NCBI GenBank assembly: GCA_028690035.1
Contig: JAQVCA010000002.1
Location: forward strand, 186,001 to 250,000
Direction: 5' to 3'
Origin: Comamonas sp.
Lineage (GTDB): Bacteria; Pseudomonadota; Gammaproteobacteria; Burkholderiales; Burkholderiaceae_C
Length of the DNA stretch: 64,000 bases
The notes under the pieces are model-generated. The model saw only the letters and a program-made list of their open reading frames with translations, did not search any database and was not told the DNA's origin. Of this stretch, positions 60,168-64,000 are shown piece by piece. The translations under genes were made by a program, and so were the position numbers. How positions within the stretch are numbered: position 1 is the first letter of the stretch; each line of letters begins with the position of its first letter.

Positions 60168-63100
60168 ATGCCCCTGCACCACGAACACGCCTTGGAAGAA
60201 GACATCTGCCACCACTTAGCGGCGCACGGCTGGCTGTATGCCGCGCCGGGCAGCCCGGGCGATGCCAGCGGCTACGACACAGTGCGCGCTCTGTACCCCG
60301 CCGATGTGCTGGCCTGGGTGCAGCAGACCCAGCCGCAGGCCTGGGCGGCGCTGACCAAGCACCACGGCGCCGCCGCTAAAGCCCTGTTGCTGGAGCGCCT
60401 GCGCAAGGCGCTGGATGAGCGCGGCACGCTGGAGGTGCTGCGCGTGGGCATTGACCTGCTGGGGCTGCGGGCGCCGCTGAAACTGGCGCAGTTCAAACCC
60501 GCGCTGGCCATGAACCCGGATTTGCAGGCGCGCTACGCGGCCAACCGCCTGCGTGTGGTGCGCCAGTGCCGTACCAACCACGACGACATCATCGACCTGG
60601 TGCTGTTTTTGAACGGCATTCCGGTGGCCACGGCGGAGCTGAAAACCGACTTCACCCAGGATGTGAACGCGGCGGTGGACCAGTACCGCTTTGACCGCAT
60701 CCCCAAACCCAAGGGCAAGCCCTTTGCCGAGCCACTGCTGGATTTTCCGCGCGGCGCGCTGGTGCACTTTGCCGTGAGCAACCGCGCGGTGATGATGAGC
60801 ACGCGCCTGACGGGCCCGGCCACGCGCTTTCTGCCCTTCAACCAGGGCGATGGTGGCGGCGCGGGCAATCCGCCCAACCCCGCAGGCCATCGCACGGCGT
60901 ATTTGTGGGAGCAGGTCTGGCAGCGCGACAGCTGGCTGGAGATTTTGGGCCGCTACCTGGTCACGCAGCGCAACGACAAAAAGCAGCCGACGGGCTTTAT
61001 CTTCCCGCGCTACCACCAGCTGGACGCCACGCGCAAGCTGCAGGCCGCTGTGCTGGCCGAGGGGCCGGGGCACAAGTATTTGATCCAGCACAGCGCCGGA
61101 TCGGGCAAGACCAATTCGATTGCCTGGACGGCGCATTTTCTGGCCGATCTGCACGATGCCGACAACCGCAAACTGTTCGACAGCGTGCTGGTGGTGAGCG
61201 ACCGCAATGTGCTCGATGCCCAGCTGCAAGAAGCCATTTTTGAGTTTGAGCGCACCAAGGGCGTGGTGGCCACCATCACCGGCGAAGGCAGCAGCAAAAG
61301 CACGGCGCTGGCCGAGGCGCTGGGCGGGGGCAAAAAGATCGTGGTCTGCACCATCCAGACCTTCCCGTTTGCGCTGAAGGCGGTGCAGGAATTGGCCGCC
61401 ACCCAGGGCAAGCGCTTTGCGGTGATTGCCGACGAGGCACACAGCAGCCAGACCGGCGAAGCTGCCAGCAAGCTCAAGCAGCTCTTGAGCGCCGAAGAAC
61501 TGCAAGACCTGCAAGACGGCGGCGAAATCGGCACCGAAGACCTGCTGGCTGCGCAGATGGCGGCGCGCGCGCCGGGGGCCAGCGATGTGGGCATCACCTA
61601 CGTGGCCTTTACCGCCACGCCCAAGGGCAAGACGCTGGAGCTGTTTGGCCGCCGCCCCCAGCCCGAGCTGCCCGCCGGGCCGGACAACCTGCCTACGCCC
61701 TTTCATGTGTATTCGATGCGCCAGGCGATTGAGGAAGGCTTCATCCTCGATGTGCTGAAAAACTACACGCCCTACAAGCTGGCCTTCAAGCTGGCCAACG
61801 AGGGCCAAGAGTGGGACGAAAAAGAAGTCGAACGCAGCGCCGCCATGAAGGGCCTGATGCGCTGGGTGCGCCTGCACCCGTACAACATCAGCCAGAAGGT
61901 GGCGGTGGTGGTGGAGCATTTCCGCGAGAACGTGCAGCCGCTTTTGAACGGCCACGCCAAGGCCATGGTGGTGGTGGGCAGCCGCCAAGAGGCGGTGCGC
62001 TGGCAACTGGCGCTGCAAAAATATATAGCTGACAACGCTTACCCAGTGGGCGCTTTGGTCGCTTTTTCTGGTGAAGTCAACGACCCGGCAAGCCTGCCAG
62101 AACCCGTCACGGAAAACAGCCCCCAGCTCAACCCGCTGCTCAAGGGCCGCGATATCCGCGAGGCTTTTGCCACCGAGCCGTACCAAATCCTGCTGGTGGC
62201 CAACAAGTTCCAGACCGGGTTTGACCAGCCGCTCTTGTGCGGCATGTACGTGGACAAGCGCCTGGGCGGCATCCAGGCGGTGCAAACGCTCAGTCGCCTG
62301 AACCGCGCCTACAGCGGCCCGTTTGGCCACAAGGACACCACCTACATCCTGGATTTTGTGAACGAGCCGGACGACATCCTGGCTGCATTCAAAACCTATT
62401 ACGCAACCGCCGAGCTGGCCGGGGTGACCGATCCGCATCTGGTCTATGACCTGCGCGCCAAGCTGGATGCCGCGGGCCATTACGACGATTTTGAGGTGGA
62501 GCGCGTGGTGCTGGCCGAGCTGAACCCCAAAGCCACCCAAGCCATGCTGGCCGCGGCCATAGAGCCGGTGGCCGATCGCTTACTCAAGCGCTATGCAGCA
62601 GCACACCAAGCGCTGCTGGCCGCAGAAAGCAGTGCCATCGTCGATGGCCCCAGCGCCCAAGCCGCCAAGGATGAATTGGACGCGCTGCAACTGTTCAAGC
62701 GCGATCTGGGCACCTTTGTGCGCGTGTATGCGTTTTTGGGCCAGGTGTTCGACTACGGCAACACGGCCATCGAAAAGCGCGCCATCTTCTTCAAACGCCT
62801 GCTGCCACTGCTGGAGTTTGGCCGCGAGCGCGAGGGCATTGATCTGTCCAAAGTGGTACTGACCCACCACCGCCTCAAAGCCCAAGGCCAGCGCAGCCTG
62901 GCGCTGCACGACACCGAGGGCGACTACCAACTGCAGCCCCTGCTGGATACCGGCGGCGGTGCTGTGCAAGACAAGGAGAAGCTGCTGCTGTCCGAGATCG
63001 TGGCCAAAGTGAACGATTTGTTCGAGGGCGATTTGAGCGACGACGACCAGCTGGTCTATGTGAACCACGTGCTCAAAGGCAAGCTGCTGGAATCGGACCT

Positions 63101-63338
63101 GCTGCGCCAACAAGCGGCCAGCAACACCAAAGAGCAGTTTGCCAACTCCCCCGATCTGGCCCACGCCCTGCTGGACGCCATCATGGACGCCCTGAGCGCA
63201 CACCAGACCATGAGCACCCAGGCCCTGAACTCCGAACGCGTGCGCCATGGCCTGACCGACATCCTGCTGGGGCCTGCGCAACTGTATGAGGCACTGCGCG
63301 GCGCTGGCCATGCCCCGGGCGTGGCACTGGGGCGCTGA
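60168..63338 (+). CDS. hsdR: Type I restriction enzyme, R subunit
   Basis: This 1056-residue subunit translocates DNA and cuts it. The N-terminal PD-(D/E)xK nuclease has D143 and E157-x-K159 (ATAELKTD). The helicase motor shows HSAGSGKT at residues 308-315, DEAH at 422-425, FTATPK, and FQTGFDQPLL followed by QTLSRLNRAYSG. The C-terminal helical domain would contact HsdM. ACGGAG precedes the ATG. The reading frame is intact; with hsdM and hsdS intact too, the system appears functional. Confidence 0.95.
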   Translation: MPLHHEHALEEDICHHLAAHGWLYAAPGSPGDASGYDTVRALYPADVLAWVQQTQPQAWAALTKHHGAAAKALLLERLRKALDERGTLEVLRVGIDLLGLRAPLKLAQFKPALAMNPDLQARYAANRLRVVRQCRTNHDDIIDLVLFLNGIPVATAELKTDFTQDVNAAVDQYRFDRIPKPKGKPFAEPLLDFPRGALVHFAVSNRAVMMSTRLTGPATRFLPFNQGDGGGAGNPPNPAGHRTAYLWEQVWQRDSWLEILGRYLVTQRNDKKQPTGFIFPRYHQLDATRKLQAAVLAEGPGHKYLIQHSAGSGKTNSIAWTAHFLADLHDADNRKLFDSVLVVSDRNVLDAQLQEAIFEFERTKGVVATITGEGSSKSTALAEALGGGKKIVVCTIQTFPFALKAVQELAATQGKRFAVIADEAHSSQTGEAASKLKQLLSAEELQDLQDGGEIGTEDLLAAQMAARAPGASDVGITYVAFTATPKGKTLELFGRRPQPELPAGPDNLPTPFHVYSMRQAIEEGFILDVLKNYTPYKLAFKLANEGQEWDEKEVERSAAMKGLMRWVRLHPYNISQKVAVVVEHFRENVQPLLNGHAKAMVVVGSRQEAVRWQLALQKYIADNAYPVGALVAFSGEVNDPASLPEPVTENSPQLNPLLKGRDIREAFATEPYQILLVANKFQTGFDQPLLCGMYVDKRLGGIQAVQTLSRLNRAYSGPFGHKDTTYILDFVNEPDDILAAFKTYYATAELAGVTDPHLVYDLRAKLDAAGHYDDFEVERVVLAELNPKATQAMLAAAIEPVADRLLKRYAAAHQALLAAESSAIVDGPSAQAAKDELDALQLFKRDLGTFVRVYAFLGQVFDYGNTAIEKRAIFFKRLLPLLEFGREREGIDLSKVVLTHHRLKAQGQRSLALHDTEGDYQLQPLLDTGGGAVQDKEKLLLSEIVAKVNDLFEGDLSDDDQLVYVNHVLKGKLLESDLLRQQAASNTKEQFANSPDLAHALLDAIMDALSAHQTMSTQALNSERVRHGLTDILLGPAQLYEALRGAGHAPGVALGR

Positions 63339-63380
63339 ACGCCGCATTCACCCGTATCCCCCTTTTTTCGATTTGCCACG

Positions 63381-64000
63381 ATGCATTCGTTGTTGATGTA
63401 CCTTGCCCTTGCGGCAACAAGCAGTGCCTGGGCCAATGCTGGGGCCAATATCCAGCTGCCGCCAGCGGCCAAAAACACGGTTTACAAGTGCGAGGTGCAG
63501 GGCCGCACGCACTACTCCGATACGCCCTGCCCCGGGGCGGTCGAGGTCGATGTCACGCCGACACGCGGCGTACACAGCATGTCGGGCACCAAACGCACCA
63601 GCGCTGCGGTACAGCACGAGGCCATGCTGGAAAACATGCAAAGAGCACGTCAGCAAGCCATGGCCAGCGTTCTGCCTGCGTCCGCCTCTGCACAACCGGC
63701 GGTTGCACAGCCTGCACACGCGGTACAACCCCAGGCGTTGGCATCGGCTCCACAGCCCGCCCGCACTTCCAGCAGCGCGCTCGACCCCATGCAAATCATC
63801 CACGGCATGCTGTCCACCTTGCTACAGGCGGTGCAGCCCCTGCTGTGGTTTTTGCCCTTGTTGGTCCTGGTGTTGATCGTCAAGACAGCGGCCTTTAAGG
63901 GCTGGATCGGTGAATTGCTTATCCGACAGCTGCTCAAGAAGCGGCCCGCAGCCAAGGACGAAAAAGAGCTGCATCTGCACAACGTCACCCTGAAAGACGA
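63381..64000 (+). CDS. DUF4124-membrane protein with possible NERD nuclease domain, C-terminus cut
   Basis: At least 206 residues, continuing past the window. A short signal-like segment (residues 1-20) precedes a DUF4124 domain (NTVYKCEVQGRTHYSDTPCPG). A Gln/Ala-rich linker and one membrane helix (about 158-178, core LLWFLPLLVLVLIV) follow. The last visible segment, KGWIGELLIRQLL...ELHLHNVTLKD, has the pattern that opens NERD nuclease-like domains. It lies directly behind hsdR, so it may belong to the defence island. The ATG at 63381 has no clear ribosome site. The NERD call rests on about 40 residues. Confidence 0.6.
   Translation, partial: MHSLLMYLALAATSSAWANAGANIQLPPAAKNTVYKCEVQGRTHYSDTPCPGAVEVDVTPTRGVHSMSGTKRTSAAVQHEAMLENMQRARQQAMASVLPASASAQPAVAQPAHAVQPQALASAPQPARTSSSALDPMQIIHGMLSTLLQAVQPLLWFLPLLVLVLIVKTAAFKGWIGELLIRQLLKKRPAAKDEKELHLHNVTLKD

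Noticed and set aside
62022-62075. Hairpin-family-like words (ATAGCTGAC, GCGCT) inside hsdR
   Set aside because: The encoded residues (KYIADNAYPVGALVAFSGEV) fit a normal HsdR segment, so insertion of an element is not needed to explain them.
1-64000. CRISPR arrays, insertion sequences, integrases, rRNA operons
   Set aside because: I looked for evenly spaced direct repeats, transposase or integrase motifs and rRNA sequence and found none. The only tRNA seen is tRNA-Arg at 45373.

Overview
The window is GC-rich, gene-dense chromosomal DNA from a betaproteobacterium, most likely a member of the Comamonadaceae (Acidovorax/Comamonas-like). The basis is protein-family resemblance, the gene repertoire, and many copies of an extragenic hairpin that begins ATAGCT and carries a GCGCTTG stem. 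I cannot name the species. There is no insertion sequence, prophage or CRISPR array.

Left part (1-5720): housekeeping genes. These are glutamate racemase (cut by the edge), a diheme cytochrome c, an azoreductase, lipoyl synthase, a membrane zinc-ribbon protein and the tRNA hydroxylation protein TrhP.

6017-25762 is a catabolic locus for cyclohexanecarboxylate. One arm (6017-15235) carries BadH, BadI, an acyl-CoA dehydrogenase, glutaryl-CoA dehydrogenase, a hydratase/3-hydroxyacyl-CoA dehydrogenase fusion, a thiolase and ETF:quinone oxidoreductase. The other arm (16061-25762) carries AliB, AliA, a five-gene branched-chain-type ABC transporter, a porin and an MDR oxidoreductase. A BadR-like MarR regulator lies between them. 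Each arm is preceded by almost the same 100-bp regulatory sequence (93/100 identical by hand alignment), so one regulator probably controls both. Together the genes can take the ring acid from outside the cell to about three acetyl-CoA plus CO2.

25644-45324 is mixed core genome: DUF72, an orphan ParB-like protein, a DUF5610 protein, an HxlR-like regulator, FKBP, ppsA in an apparent operon with a DUF4212/sodium-solute symporter pair, the divergent ppsR, a queuosine-precursor transporter with a possible preQ1 riboswitch, a ferredoxin-type reductase, EttA, an RhlE helicase and a lipoprotein related to M14 peptidases that lacks the zinc ligands.

45373-50007 begins with tRNA-Arg(TCT). Behind it lies a 1.6-kb AT-rich islet, flanked by a 20-bp direct repeat derived from the tRNA terminator, with a secreted three-repeat lectin-like protein and a second secreted protein. 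An arsR-acr3-arsC-arsH operon follows.

50008-64000 holds thiD, a TPP riboswitch and thiO-S-G-E. Type I restriction-modification genes follow without a gap: hsdM overlaps thiE by 4 nt. The order is hsdM, hsdS, mqsR, mqsA, fic, hsdR, then a DUF4124/membrane protein whose cut C-terminus looks like the start of a NERD nuclease domain. This is a defence island with a toxin-antitoxin pair and a Fic gene between the specificity and restriction subunits.
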